Positions 16,721 through 25,977 of a stretch of DNA of 64,000 bases are shown here, one piece after another. Origin of the DNA: Hymenobacter sp. DG25A (GTDB lineage Bacteria; Bacteroidota; Bacteroidia; Cytophagales; Hymenobacteraceae). The first letter of the stretch is position 1. Each line of letters opens with the position of its first letter. The stretch is from the NCBI RefSeq assembly GCF_001280305.1, contig NZ_CP012623.1, forward strand, positions 2,914,001-2,978,000, in the 5' to 3' direction. The translations under genes and the position numbers were made by a program. The notes below the pieces were generated by a model. That model saw only the letters and a list, made by a program, of their open reading frames with translations. It was not told the origin of the DNA and did not search any database.

Positions 16721-19219
16721 TTACTCAGCAAAAAACACTCTTTTCACCCGCTCACTTACGTTGGTCAGCAACTCGTAAGGAATGGTGCCGATGCGGGTGG
16801 CCAACTCGGAAAGCGTGATGCCTGGACCAAATACCTCGGCCGTGTCGCCGGCCTGGGCGCCGGTAATGTGGGTGACGTCGGCCATGCACATATCCATACA
16901 CACATTGCCGACAATAGGCGCCCGTTGCCCACGGATAACCACCTCTCCGCCTCCGTTCCCGAAGCGCCGGTCGTAGCCATCGGCGTAGCCGATAGCTAGG
17001 GTGGCGATGCGGCGGTCGTGGGCGGTAGCTGAGCCGCGCCGGCCATACCCCACCGTTTGCCCCGCCGCCAGCGTTTTCACCTGGGATACGGTGGTGCGCA
17101 GCGTACTCACGGGCCGCAGCGCTTCCTGCTCCTGCCCGGTGGCCTCTACCCCATACAGCCCGATGCCCAGCCGTACCATATCGAAATGGGCCTGCGGGAA
17201 GCGCAGAATGCCGGCTGAGTTGAGGGCGTGTTTGATGATGGAATAGCCCAGCGCCGCTTCTACCAGCGGCGTCATACGGCTAAAGGCTGCCAGCTGCTGC
17301 TGCGAGAAGCTATTGTGCTGCTCCTCATCGGCGCCGGCCAGGTGCGTGAGGGCGCTGGCTACGCGCAGCCGGTCGGCGTTGGCGCGCAGCAGGGCGCACA
17401 GCTGCGGCATATCTTCCTCGGCAAAACCCAGGCGGCGCATGCCGGTATCCAGCTTTAAGTGAATGGCCGGCAGCGGCTGTTCGGCGGCTACGGCCAAGTA
17501 CTGCTGCAACACCTCAAACGAGTAGATTTCGGGCTCCAGATGGTACTGGTGCATCTTTTGGAAGCTGTCGGGCGAGGGGTTCATGACCATCAGCGGCAGG
17601 CTGATGCCTTGCTCGCGCAGCTCCACGCCTTCATCGGTGTAAGCCACGGCCAGGTAATCGGCGCGGTGGAACTGCAGCAGATTGGCCACTTCGTAGCTGC
17701 CGCTGCCGTAGGCAAAGGCCTTTACCATCACCATGAGCTTAGTGCCGGGCTGCAGGCGCGTGCGGTAAAAGTTGAGGTTGTGCACCAGGGCATCAAAATT
17801 CACTTCCAGCACCGTGCCGTGGATTTTCTGCTGAAACGCGGACACAATCCGCTCAAAGCCGAACCGGCGGGCGCCTTTCACCAGAATGGTTTCGTGGCGA
17901 AACTGCTCGGGTCGCACCTGCGTCAGGAACGCTTCAGTATCCGCAAAAAACTCTTTGTCTATATCCTGAAAAACCTCGGCGTGGGCACTGATATCGGGTC
18001 CTACGCCCAACAGGCGCTCTACGCCGTGCGTGGCCAGCTGCGTGGCCACACGGGCGTATAGTTCCGCCGCCGGCAGCCCGGATTCCAGTAAATCAGACAG
18101 GATCAGGCTGCGGCGGCCCCGTCGCGGCTGGCGGGCCAGCATATCCAGCGCCAGCGAGAGGCCGGCTAAGTCGTTGTTATAGGTGTCATCCAGAATGTAG
18201 CAGTCGTTCAGGGCCTGCTTCATTTCCAGGCGCATGGCCACGGGGTGCAGCCTATCCAGACGGTGCTGAATTTCGGTGGCCGGCACCTGCAGCCAGAGCA
18301 GTACGGTAAGCACGTGCAGCGCATTTTCCAGGGAAGGCTCGTCGGCGAAGGGCACCGTGAAGGTGTATTCCTGCGGCAGGGGGCGGTCCAGCGCTACGTG
18401 CACCACGGTGCGGTCGGCGCTGGCTTCGGCTACGGTAACGGCTACGTGGGCCTGCTGCGGGTGCTGTCGGCTCCAGGTAAACGTGCGGGACTCATCCAGC
18501 ACTTCCTGCGCTATTGCATGCACCAGGGCGTGGTCGCGGCAGTAGAACAGCGTATCGACGCCGGCAAAAAGGCGCATTTTCTCCCGCGCTTTCTCGGTGG
18601 CGGAGGTAAAGCCGGCATCGTGCGCGGTGCCCAGGTTGGTGAAAATACCCAGTGTGGGCTGAATTACGCGGGCCAGCCGTTCCATCTCTCCCCGCTCGGA
18701 AATACCGGCTTCAAAAATACCAAAAGTGTGGGTGCTGTTCAGCTCCCATACGCTCAAGGGCACGCCTACCTGGGAGTTATAGCTGCGCGGGCTTTTGCAG
18801 ATCAGCTCATCGGGGCTCAGCATCTGGGCCAGCCATTCTTTCACAATGGTTTTGCCATTGGAACCCGTAATGCCTACCACGGGCACGTGGAATTGCAGGC
18901 GGTGATGCGCTGCTACGGTCTGCAGGGCCAGCAGGCTATCGGCTACCAGCAAAAAGCAGGCTTCCGGGTAGGCTTCCAGGCCCTGGGGAATTTCTTCGGC
19001 GCGGTCTACCACAAACTGGCGCACGCCCTGCTGATACAGGTCCGGCAGGTAACGGTGTCCATTGTGCTGGGCACCCCGAATAGCAAAGAACAGCGCCCCG
19101 GCCGCTACGCCCACGTGCCGGCTATCCAGCAGCAGGTGTTGCACGGGGCGGTGCAGAGCGGCGGGCGTTGGCAGCAACGTACCGCCGGTAATATCGGGCA
19201 GGTGGGAGAATAGCAGCAT
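16721..19219 (-). CDS. Bifunctional MurF ligase / alanine racemase
   Basis: The 832-residue fusion combines UDP-MurNAc-tripeptide:D-Ala-D-Ala ligase (N-terminal ~450 residues; GITGSNGKTIVKEWLAQML is the ATP loop, ILDDTYNNDLAGLSLALDML the Mur ligase core) with a PLP-dependent alanine racemase (C-terminal ~370; PLP lysine in MVMVKAFAYGSGSYEV, catalytic Tyr in VGYGRRGS). One protein thus makes D-Ala and attaches the dipeptide to the wall precursor. The start is the ATG at 19219 (MLLFSHLPDITGG). The frame is open for another 145 codons upstream, but these are Gln- and Pro-rich and lie over the divergent rarD gene. The fusion is known in Bacteroidota. Confidence 0.95.
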   Translation of the reverse strand: MLLFSHLPDITGGTLLPTPAALHRPVQHLLLDSRHVGVAAGALFFAIRGAQHNGHRYLPDLYQQGVRQFVVDRAEEIPQGLEAYPEACFLLVADSLLALQTVAAHHRLQFHVPVVGITGSNGKTIVKEWLAQMLSPDELICKSPRSYNSQVGVPLSVWELNSTHTFGIFEAGISERGEMERLARVIQPTLGIFTNLGTAHDAGFTSATEKAREKMRLFAGVDTLFYCRDHALVHAIAQEVLDESRTFTWSRQHPQQAHVAVTVAEASADRTVVHVALDRPLPQEYTFTVPFADEPSLENALHVLTVLLWLQVPATEIQHRLDRLHPVAMRLEMKQALNDCYILDDTYNNDLAGLSLALDMLARQPRRGRRSLILSDLLESGLPAAELYARVATQLATHGVERLLGVGPDISAHAEVFQDIDKEFFADTEAFLTQVRPEQFRHETILVKGARRFGFERIVSAFQQKIHGTVLEVNFDALVHNLNFYRTRLQPGTKLMVMVKAFAYGSGSYEVANLLQFHRADYLAVAYTDEGVELREQGISLPLMVMNPSPDSFQKMHQYHLEPEIYSFEVLQQYLAVAAEQPLPAIHLKLDTGMRRLGFAEEDMPQLCALLRANADRLRVASALTHLAGADEEQHNSFSQQQLAAFSRMTPLVEAALGYSIIKHALNSAGILRFPQAHFDMVRLGIGLYGVEATGQEQEALRPVSTLRTTVSQVKTLAAGQTVGYGRRGSATAHDRRIATLAIGYADGYDRRFGNGGGEVVIRGQRAPIVGNVCMDMCMADVTHITGAQAGDTAEVFGPGITLSELATRIGTIPYELLTNVSERVKRVFFAE

Positions 19220-19314
19220 ACCAGAAAAGGAAACAGCGGCCAAGGTACGGGAGTTTGCAGGCATGCCCCGCTGTATAAAATGACCGGCACGACAACGGCC
19301 TGGCAAACAAGCCG

Positions 19315-19322
19315 TATTTTTG
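19315..19322 (+). promoter_or_regulatory. Candidate -7 element for rarD
   Basis: TATTTTTG fits the -7 consensus and lies 29 bp before the GTG at 19352. It falls inside an upstream in-frame extension, which supports starting rarD after it. No -33 TTTG at the right spacing. Confidence 0.5.
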
Positions 19323-19351
19323 CGCCTTCGTCCTTCAACCATTGCTTTCCT

Positions 19352-20266
19352 GTGAAGTTCTCGCGCTACCATCTGGCCGCTTTTATGGCCTTTCTGATTT
19401 GGGGATTTTTCCCGTTGCCCCTGCGCATGCTGAGCAGCTACGCCAGTGGGCAGATTCTGTTTTTTCGGGTGGTGTTGTCTCTGCTGCTGTTGCTGCTGAT
19501 TAATGGCGTGTTGCGCCTGTCGGCCGTGCGGGCCACCTGGCAGCAATATCAGCAGGCCCAAACCCGGGAGCAGCGCCGGGTACTGTCCCTGACGGCCGTG
19601 GGCGGGCTTTTGCTCGTGGGCAACTGGCTGCTGTTTATCTATGTCATCAACCACGTCAGCGTGCAGGCCGGGTCGTTTGCGTACCTGATCTGCCCTATTC
19701 TGACGGCTCTGTTAGGCTTTTTTCTGCTGCACGAGCCGCTGCATCTCAAACAGTGGCTGGCCATTGGGCTGAGCGCTATCAGCTGCGTCATGCTGGGAGC
19801 AGGTGATGCGTATACCGTAGCGCTGAGTTGCTTGGTGGCCTTTTCCTATGCCTTCTACCTGATTACCCAGCGGCTGTTGCGCGACTACGATAAGCTGATT
19901 CTGCTAACCCTGCAACTCAGTCTGGCGGCGGTAATACTAATTCCCCTGACCGGGCCACTGGATGCTCACCCGCTGGCTGGCTTCCAGGACGCCCACCTGC
20001 TGCTGTATGCCGGCATTCTGAGCGTGGGCTTTACCGTGTTGCCGCTGTTTCTGAACCTGTACGCCCTGAACGTGCTGCCCTCCGGCACCGTGGGCATCCT
20101 GATGTACATCAACCCGCTGGTGAGCTTTGTACTGGCTTTTGTGTACTACCACGAGGCCTCCGGCACCACGCAGGCTATTGCCTACGCCGTTATTCTGGCT
20201 TCGGTAGTGCTCTATAACCTGCCGGACCGCCGTAAGGCGCCGCAGCCCGCGCTGCAGGAGCGCTAG
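19352..20266 (+). CDS. EamA/RarD-type membrane transporter
   Basis: The 304-residue protein has ten predicted membrane helices in two EamA repeats. It begins KFSRYHLAAFMAFLIWGFFP, very close to RarD family N-termini, with a GTG start at 19352. An ATG at 19280 would add 24 residues unlike the family and would lie upstream of the probable -7 box. RarD proteins are drug/metabolite exporters of uncertain substrate. Its stop overlaps that of the convergent DUF5686 gene in a 4-bp CTAG palindrome. Confidence 0.9.
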   Translation: MKFSRYHLAAFMAFLIWGFFPLPLRMLSSYASGQILFFRVVLSLLLLLLINGVLRLSAVRATWQQYQQAQTREQRRVLSLTAVGGLLLVGNWLLFIYVINHVSVQAGSFAYLICPILTALLGFFLLHEPLHLKQWLAIGLSAISCVMLGAGDAYTVALSCLVAFSYAFYLITQRLLRDYDKLILLTLQLSLAAVILIPLTGPLDAHPLAGFQDAHLLLYAGILSVGFTVLPLFLNLYALNVLPSGTVGILMYINPLVSFVLAFVYYHEASGTTQAIAYAVILASVVLYNLPDRRKAPQPALQER

Positions 20267-22887
20267 AAGCCGGCCCCAATGCGCACCCCGGTGCTCAGCT
20301 TTTGCCCGGAGCGGAGCGCCGTGTAGGCATCTATGCGCAGTACTTTGAAAATATGCTCAATACCAACGCCCAGCTCTACATACTGGCCTACGGTGGGCGT
20401 GCTCAGGTAATTCAGCGAGGCCACTTCCTGCCATTTCAGCTTTCGCAATAGCGGCACCTTGTTCAGCAGAAACCCATTGAAGTGGTGATTTACGTGGGCT
20501 TCCAGGTAGCGGCTGCGGGTGCTGAACTGGTAGTAATCCAGTAGCTGAAACTGCTCGAAGTTGGCCGCGAAGCCCGTGAGGTTGCCAGAGAAATGACGGT
20601 AGTCCATAAACGACAGCTGCGGGTGACCCAGAAAGGCGCCGGCTGTTACGTTCAGGTGGGTTTCGCCTACCAGACCCAGCGAGGCTTCTTTGCGCACCCC
20701 GGCCTCCAGGCGCGTGTAGCGCACATCGGAACCCAGCACACCAGCCAGCCCCTGCCGCCAGGCCAGGCGCAGCGTGGGGTACTTGGAGCCCAGGTTAAAC
20801 TTGCCGTCGGGCCGAATGATGTACTGCTGGCCGGGTTGCCACGTCAGCTCCACCTGCACCGTGAGCGACTGATTGCGGCCGAAAGAAGGGTCGGTCAGCT
20901 CCTCGCTGACGGGCTGGTTGGGCGTGAAAGCGCGGCCGGGCACGTCAATCAGCACTTTGCGGCTGTGGTTTTGCAGCTCCCGGCGGTCGGCGTAGCCCAG
21001 GGCGGTGCGCAGCATCAGGCCATTTACCAGCTCATGGCGCAGGTTCAGCTCGCCGCCGTCGCGCTGGTAGTACTTGGCGTAGTTATGGTTACGCAGCAGC
21101 GTGTACTGCGTGTTGATAAAGGGCGTGAGCTGGGAGTTGGGGTCGAAATCTTCCACGGTACGGCCTACCATAAACCCAAACCGGGTAAAAGAAAGCGGCC
21201 GGAAGGTATAGCCTCCCGCCAGACTGGGGCTGAAGAGCCTGGCCGCTACCCCATACCGCAAGGCAGGCGTGAGGGAGTAGCTGCGCCGGTCTTCGTAGCG
21301 CTGAGTGTAGGTCACTTCCGGGTTGATGATAACGCCCTCCACGGTGCTGTACTGCAGCAGGTTGAATACCGGCTGCACAAACACGGTGCGCCGCCGGAAG
21401 GAGTTGCTGTACGTGTAGCCTGTGAGCAGCAGCTTGGTAGCATCGGGCACGTTGCGCTTGCGGTCCAGGGAGTCCTGGTAGGGCTTTGATTTCTTGACTA
21501 CTTCGGCGCTGTCTTTCACATGGAAGTCTTTCTGCTCTTCCTGCGTGAGCGGAATGGGCCGCACTTCTTCCCAGAAGGCGGAGTCGCGCTCATTTACGCC
21601 TTTTTCGATGCGCATCACCTCCCCTTTAGCCAGTGGCTCTATGCCTACTGCTGCTTCCGTCTGGGCCTCGGCGGCTTTCACCTGCTGGCGCACGCGGCGG
21701 TTCAGGTTACGCAGGTCAGGGCGCTGCTTTTTGGCCTCGGCCACGGTTTCGCGGCGCACGGGTCCGGCTACCTCCGGTGTGACAGGTTGCGGAACAGCTT
21801 TTTCCTGGGGCCGGGCCGGGTAGGTGGCCTGCACACGGTAGTTGGAGAACACGGCATTAAAGTAGCCGCTGCCTTTAAAGCCCATACCCTTGCCGGTCAG
21901 GTTTACTTTCTGCGACTGCAGCACCCAGATATCGGGGCGGCCGGGCGCGGGCATAAACTGCTGCTCAATGCGCACGGTTTCTACGTACTCAATGCCGGAG
22001 TTCTGATCCAAAGAAAGCTCCAGACTGTGCAGCCGCCAGGAGCCATCTACCAGGTAGATATAGCCGGTGAAGGCGGGGTCGGTGCGGTGGCGGGGCGTTA
22101 CCCGGATTTTATGAATCTGCTCCCCATTGCGCTCCGTGGTGCCCACTAGCTCGTAGCGGTAGAACAGCATAGCATTCTGGGCAATGGGCGAAACAAAGCC
22201 GCGCTCCGAGAAGCCGGAGTTCAGTAGGTTATCGTAGAAATTGAAGTTGCGGCCCGAGGCCCGGTTGAAGCTGAAGCCCTTGCTGCTGCCACTCACGCGG
22301 GAGGCTATCATCCGCTCCCGTACCACGTTGGGCTGCCGGAAGCTCAGCTCCGAAACTGATTCGGACAGATAAATGACGCCGGGCTTCAGGCTGGGGTCGG
22401 TTTTAAACAGGCCCAGAATTTTACTGGGGACATCAATCAGGCGCACCAGGCCTTTAATGTAGGTACGGGCCGAAAACGCGGCTACCTCGGCGCGGTGGTA
22501 GCGGCGCCACTCAATGGCGTGCTGCACCAGGGCGTAGGCCGGATCCCGGTCTTTGGCGCGCACCAGCACCTCGTTCAGCTTATAGCTTTCGGGCTGCAGA
22601 ATTACATCAAGAGTAGTGGCGGTGTCGCCGCCGAAAACGCGCACGGTTTGAAAGTGCGGCCGGTAACCTACGTACTGGAATACCAGCTCGTAGCTGCCGG
22701 GAGTTAGGCGCAGCTGGTACTGGCCCTGTTCATTGGTGCCGGTGCTTTGGGTAGTGCCGCGCACGGCTACGTTGGCAAACGCCAGCGGCGCTTTATCGGG
22801 GCCGGTTACCCGGCCGCGCACCACGCCGGCGTGGACCAGTAAGGCATTCAATAAGCACCCTATACTTAGTAATACAACACGCAGCAT
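20263..22887 (-). CDS. DUF5686 outer-membrane protein with carboxypeptidase-regulatory-like domain
   Basis: The 874-residue protein begins with a signal peptide (MLRVVLLSIGCLLNALLVHA). A carboxypeptidase-regulatory-like domain follows (about residues 22-105, VVRGRVTGPDKAPLAFANV, QLRLTPGSYELVFQYVGYRP), then the DUF5686 region (from YALVQHAIEWRRYHRAEVAA), a charged Lys/Glu linker near 380-470 and a C-terminal strand-rich part that looks like an outer-membrane barrel. The family is widespread in Bacteroidota without known function. It ends in the same CTAG as rarD and diverges from recX. Confidence 0.88.
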   Translation of the reverse strand: MLRVVLLSIGCLLNALLVHAGVVRGRVTGPDKAPLAFANVAVRGTTQSTGTNEQGQYQLRLTPGSYELVFQYVGYRPHFQTVRVFGGDTATTLDVILQPESYKLNEVLVRAKDRDPAYALVQHAIEWRRYHRAEVAAFSARTYIKGLVRLIDVPSKILGLFKTDPSLKPGVIYLSESVSELSFRQPNVVRERMIASRVSGSSKGFSFNRASGRNFNFYDNLLNSGFSERGFVSPIAQNAMLFYRYELVGTTERNGEQIHKIRVTPRHRTDPAFTGYIYLVDGSWRLHSLELSLDQNSGIEYVETVRIEQQFMPAPGRPDIWVLQSQKVNLTGKGMGFKGSGYFNAVFSNYRVQATYPARPQEKAVPQPVTPEVAGPVRRETVAEAKKQRPDLRNLNRRVRQQVKAAEAQTEAAVGIEPLAKGEVMRIEKGVNERDSAFWEEVRPIPLTQEEQKDFHVKDSAEVVKKSKPYQDSLDRKRNVPDATKLLLTGYTYSNSFRRRTVFVQPVFNLLQYSTVEGVIINPEVTYTQRYEDRRSYSLTPALRYGVAARLFSPSLAGGYTFRPLSFTRFGFMVGRTVEDFDPNSQLTPFINTQYTLLRNHNYAKYYQRDGGELNLRHELVNGLMLRTALGYADRRELQNHSRKVLIDVPGRAFTPNQPVSEELTDPSFGRNQSLTVQVELTWQPGQQYIIRPDGKFNLGSKYPTLRLAWRQGLAGVLGSDVRYTRLEAGVRKEASLGLVGETHLNVTAGAFLGHPQLSFMDYRHFSGNLTGFAANFEQFQLLDYYQFSTRSRYLEAHVNHHFNGFLLNKVPLLRKLKWQEVASLNYLSTPTVGQYVELGVGIEHIFKVLRIDAYTALRSGQKLSTGVRIGAGF

Positions 22888-23032
22888 ACCAGCTCAACTC
22901 AGTCTTATTCCCGGTGAAGATAGAGACAAACCGGGCTTGATTGGTTGCTTAGGTATGGCATGCTAACCGAACGACTTCGCCCCTGTCATCGTTACTTTAC
23001 TGCCTGCTACAGGCTCCGCCAACCCCTATCCT

Positions 23033-23533
23033 ATGTTTCAGTCTTCGAAAAAGAAAAGTTATACGCCTGCTGAGGCGCTTCAGAAAATAGCCGCGTTCTG
23101 CACCTACCAGGAGCGCAACTTTAAAGAAGTGGAAGCCAAGCTGCGCGAGTATGGCCTGGACGAAGACGAAGCCGGGGAAATTATTATCCGTCTGAGCCGC
23201 GAGAAACTGCTGGACGAGGAGCGCTACGCCAAAAGCTTTGTGCGCGGCAAATACCGCCAGAAGAAGTGGGGCCGCCGCCGCATTCAGCAGGAGCTCAAGC
23301 AGAAAGGCATTTCCGAGTTCTGCATTAAGGCCGGCATGAAGGAAATTGACGGCGACGAGTACTACCAGAACCTGGTAGACCTGCTGGAGAAGAAAGATGC
23401 CCAGGAAAAAGAGCGGCACCCGGCTAAGCGCCGCCAGAAGCTGATGCAGTTCCTGACGCTGAAAGGCTACGAATCGGACCTGATCCGGATGGCTATGGAC
23501 GACCTGGGTAAAGAGCCTGAGGCGGAAGATTAA
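23033..23533 (+). CDS. recX: RecX-family recombination regulator
   Basis: The 166-residue, highly charged, all-helical protein matches RecX: AEALQKIAAFCTYQERNF, LREYGLDEDEAGEIIIRLSR, LLDEERYAKSFVRGKYRQ, GRRRIQQELKQKGIS. RecX binds RecA filaments and limits their activity. recA is not in the window. The stop codon shares the TTAA palindrome with the convergent acetyltransferase gene, leaving no room for a separate terminator. Confidence 0.93.
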   Translation: MFQSSKKKSYTPAEALQKIAAFCTYQERNFKEVEAKLREYGLDEDEAGEIIIRLSREKLLDEERYAKSFVRGKYRQKKWGRRRIQQELKQKGISEFCIKAGMKEIDGDEYYQNLVDLLEKKDAQEKERHPAKRRQKLMQFLTLKGYESDLIRMAMDDLGKEPEAED

Positions 23534-24123
23534 CCACCGAGCAAAGCCGCTGGCTTATACTCCGATTGCAAAAGGCCATACAATACGGCGTCCTGCCATT
23601 CCTCGTACAGGAAATACCGTTCCCGCTGGTAGCCTTCCTGCTGAAACCCGATGCGCTCCAGGCAGCGCCGGGAGGCCGTATTGCGCGGATCTACATCTGC
23701 CTCCAGGCGGTGTAAGGCCAGCTCGGTGAAGGCAAATTCTACCAGCCCTGCCACGGCCTCGGAGCCGTAGCCCTGCCGCCAATGCGCGGAGCCCAGTGCA
23801 TACCCAATACCCGCATGCTGATTTGTGCTGCTGAGGCTGTACAACGTACCCGTACCAATCACTACATCATCAGAGCGTCGTGCTAGGCCCCATTGGAATA
23901 GGCTGCGGCTGGCAAAGTGTTCTGCTATCTGGGTCTGCAGGGCTGCCGCTTCGGCTGCCGCCGTCATGGGCGGGCGGCTCCAGTAGCGCATCACGGCGGG
24001 GTCAGAGAAAATGGTAAATAATGCGGGCACATCGGCGGGCGTAAGCCAGCGCAGCTGTAAACGGCTGGTCGTAATGGTGGGTAGGTGCGGGAGTCCGGGC
24101 AGGAAATTGGTAGCGGCAGTCAT
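23530..24123 (-). CDS. GNAT acetyltransferase, RimJ/RimL type
   Basis: The 197-residue protein matches the RimJ/RimL/YdaF group: TTSRLQLRWLTPADVPALFT at the N-terminus, IGYALGSAHWRQGYGSEAV as the acetyl-CoA loop, and LEADVDPRNTASRRCLERIGF near the end. Relatives acetylate ribosomal protein N-termini or small molecules; the substrate is unknown. It overlaps recX by 4 bp at its 3' end and follows the DUF4230 gene after 25 bp, which suggests co-transcription. Confidence 0.92.
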   Translation of the reverse strand: MTAATNFLPGLPHLPTITTSRLQLRWLTPADVPALFTIFSDPAVMRYWSRPPMTAAAEAAALQTQIAEHFASRSLFQWGLARRSDDVVIGTGTLYSLSSTNQHAGIGYALGSAHWRQGYGSEAVAGLVEFAFTELALHRLEADVDPRNTASRRCLERIGFQQEGYQRERYFLYEEWQDAVLYGLLQSEYKPAALLGG

Positions 24124-24148
24124 AGCCCAATATTACTGCTTTCCGGGC

Positions 24149-24781
24149 TTACCGCCGCTTAGGCAAGGTGGGTACCGTCATTTGCTGGGTAAGCACTACG
24201 CGGCGGCCGGTCATGGTTTCCAGCATGGGGCGCAGAATCAACTCCGCGTTTTGGGTAGTCTGGGCCAGAATACCGGATTGGAGGGCGGCGCGGCGCACAT
24301 TTTTCTCGGCGTAGCGGTAGCCTTCATCTACCAGCTCAGCATCCTGAAAAAATCCGTTTTCTACGCTGTACACCTTGCTGGCACTGTGGTCTACCTGCCA
24401 GGTGCACAGCTCGGCCGGGGGCAGCGCTATGCGCACTACCGAGTCGCCTTCAAATACTACGTCCTGCGGGCGCACCTTGCGCAAATCCAGGCAGCCCACA
24501 GCATCTCCGGCCACAATGAGGGCCACTTTGGCCTCGGGCAGGAAGCGGTAGGTGCTTTTTTTATACTCCACTACATCTTTAAAACGATAGCGCACGAGCT
24601 CCAGCCGGCCCAGGTTTTCCACTTTCTGCAGCACCGTGTTGTGCGTTACAGTTACGCGCGGGTCGGCCCGTAGCGGGTCGAAACCGGTGAGGGCGGGCTC
24701 TACTTTCTTCCACAGAAACCACCCCAGCACCAGGAGAAACGCGAGGGGCAGCAGTTGACGTAGTAAGCGGGCTAATGGCAT
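24149..24781 (-). CDS. DUF4230 membrane-anchored protein
   Basis: The 210-residue protein has one N-terminal membrane helix (LLPLAFLLVLGWFLWKKV) and a DUF4230 domain: VTVTHNTVLQKVENLGRLEL, VALIVAGDAVGCLDLRKVR and SVVRIALPPAEL. The fold faces the periplasm and recalls prohibitin- or immunity-like accessory proteins; no function is established. It is 25 bp upstream of the GNAT gene on the same strand. Confidence 0.85.
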   Translation of the reverse strand: MPLARLLRQLLPLAFLLVLGWFLWKKVEPALTGFDPLRADPRVTVTHNTVLQKVENLGRLELVRYRFKDVVEYKKSTYRFLPEAKVALIVAGDAVGCLDLRKVRPQDVVFEGDSVVRIALPPAELCTWQVDHSASKVYSVENGFFQDAELVDEGYRYAEKNVRRAALQSGILAQTTQNAELILRPMLETMTGRRVVLTQQMTVPTLPKRR

Positions 24782-24906
24782 TTGCTAAATGGGTGGATTG
24801 CTCTTGTTACAGGGAATGGCACGGCAAGGACAGGCTACACAAACGGAGTATGCCCGCCAGCGTCCTAAGAGTGCATACGGTATCCGTCCGTTATTTGCTG
24901 ACGACC

Positions 24907-25878
24907 CTATAAGTCCTTCTCCTCCGGCCACCACGCGCTGCGGCTCCCGAAGCGTTGCCGGAAGCCGGCCCACCCCTGCAGACCGCCGGTGTGCACGGCT
25001 ACTACCGTACTGCCCGGCGGGAAATACCCCTTCGTGAGCAGGTCCAGCACGGCCCAGAGCATCTTGCCGGTATAAACAGGGTCAAGCAGCACGCCATGGC
25101 GCTCCTGAAACGAGCGAATAAACCCGAGTATCTCCGGTGAGAATCGGGCGTAGCCGCCGGCATGATACCCCGTCTGTAAATCGTAGTTGGTGAAAGCCTG
25201 GCCGGTAGCGGCTAGCGTTAAACCATCCACTTCCTGGCGCAGAAACTCCCCTCCTTTTAAAGCCGCTACTCCAACTGCCTGCTGAGTGCCCTGCAGGCCG
25301 GTGAGCAGGCCGGCCAGCGTGCCGCCTGTGCCGCAGGCCACGCATAGATAATCAAATGGCATTTGGCTTTGCAGCGCTGTTACCAGCTCAGCGCAACCGG
25401 GTAAGGCCAACGCATTGGAACCGCCTTCGGGAATTACATACGCCGGCCCGGTTTCTTGGAGAAGATCGGCCAGCACATCCGGTTCCTGCTTGCGTCGGTA
25501 GGTGGTACGGTCCAGGTACAGGAGCTGCATCCCATCGGCTACTGCCTGGGCCAGCGTAGGGTTCAGCGCCTGTATTGGGCGGTTTTGCAGCTCCTCGCCG
25601 CGCACTACGCCAATGGTACGCAGGCCGGTCAGGCGGCCGGCGGCGGCCACGGCAGCCAGGTGGTTGGAATAAGCGCCCCCAAAAGTGAGCAGGGTATGAT
25701 GTCTCTGGCGCCGGGCCTCCTGCAGGTTGTATTTAAGCTTGCGCCATTTGTTGCCGGGCAGCTCAGGGTGCGTCAGGTCATCGCGCAGCAGCACCAGCCG
25801 TACCCCGCGTGTTAGGGCAACGGGCTCAGCCAACTCCTGCAGTACCAGCTGATGCAACTCTTCTGCTTCCCGATTCAT
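24907..25878 (-). CDS. ACC deaminase / D-cysteine desulfhydrase family enzyme
   Basis: The 323-residue PLP enzyme of the tryptophan synthase beta fold shows the PLP lysine in LPGNKWRKLKYNL, GGAYSNHLAAVAAAGRLTGL, the serine/asparagine loop PEGGSNALALPGC, the phosphate-binding ACGTGGTLAGLL and a C-terminal VVAVHTGGLQGW. Family members deaminate 1-aminocyclopropane-1-carboxylate or desulfurise D-cysteine. I cannot separate the two from sequence; D-cysteine desulfhydrase-like activity is the more frequent outcome in bacteria. It stands alone between DUF4230 and yfhO. Confidence 0.9.
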   Translation of the reverse strand: MNREAEELHQLVLQELAEPVALTRGVRLVLLRDDLTHPELPGNKWRKLKYNLQEARRQRHHTLLTFGGAYSNHLAAVAAAGRLTGLRTIGVVRGEELQNRPIQALNPTLAQAVADGMQLLYLDRTTYRRKQEPDVLADLLQETGPAYVIPEGGSNALALPGCAELVTALQSQMPFDYLCVACGTGGTLAGLLTGLQGTQQAVGVAALKGGEFLRQEVDGLTLAATGQAFTNYDLQTGYHAGGYARFSPEILGFIRSFQERHGVLLDPVYTGKMLWAVLDLLTKGYFPPGSTVVAVHTGGLQGWAGFRQRFGSRSAWWPEEKDL

Positions 25879-25911
25879 AAGTAATGCATCCTGGATACTT
25901 ATCTAAAACAA

Positions 25912-25953
25912 CTGACCCCGCTTCTGGCAGATCAGGGCCGGAAGCGGGGTCAG
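25912..25953 (-). terminator. Hairpin terminator after yfhO
   Basis: Arms of 17 bp (25912-25928 and 25937-25953, one mismatch, CTGACCCCGCTTC core) close an 8-base loop. On the minus strand the stem is followed by TTGTTTT, as for a Rho-independent end of yfhO, whose stop is at 25978. Confidence 0.75.
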
Positions 25954-25977
25954 AAAACGGACCGAATATTACGCCGG

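Noticed and set aside
19220..19654. N-terminal extension of murF-alr
   Set aside because: Gln- and Pro-rich, unlike MurF, and it overlaps the divergent rarD start and its probable -7 box.
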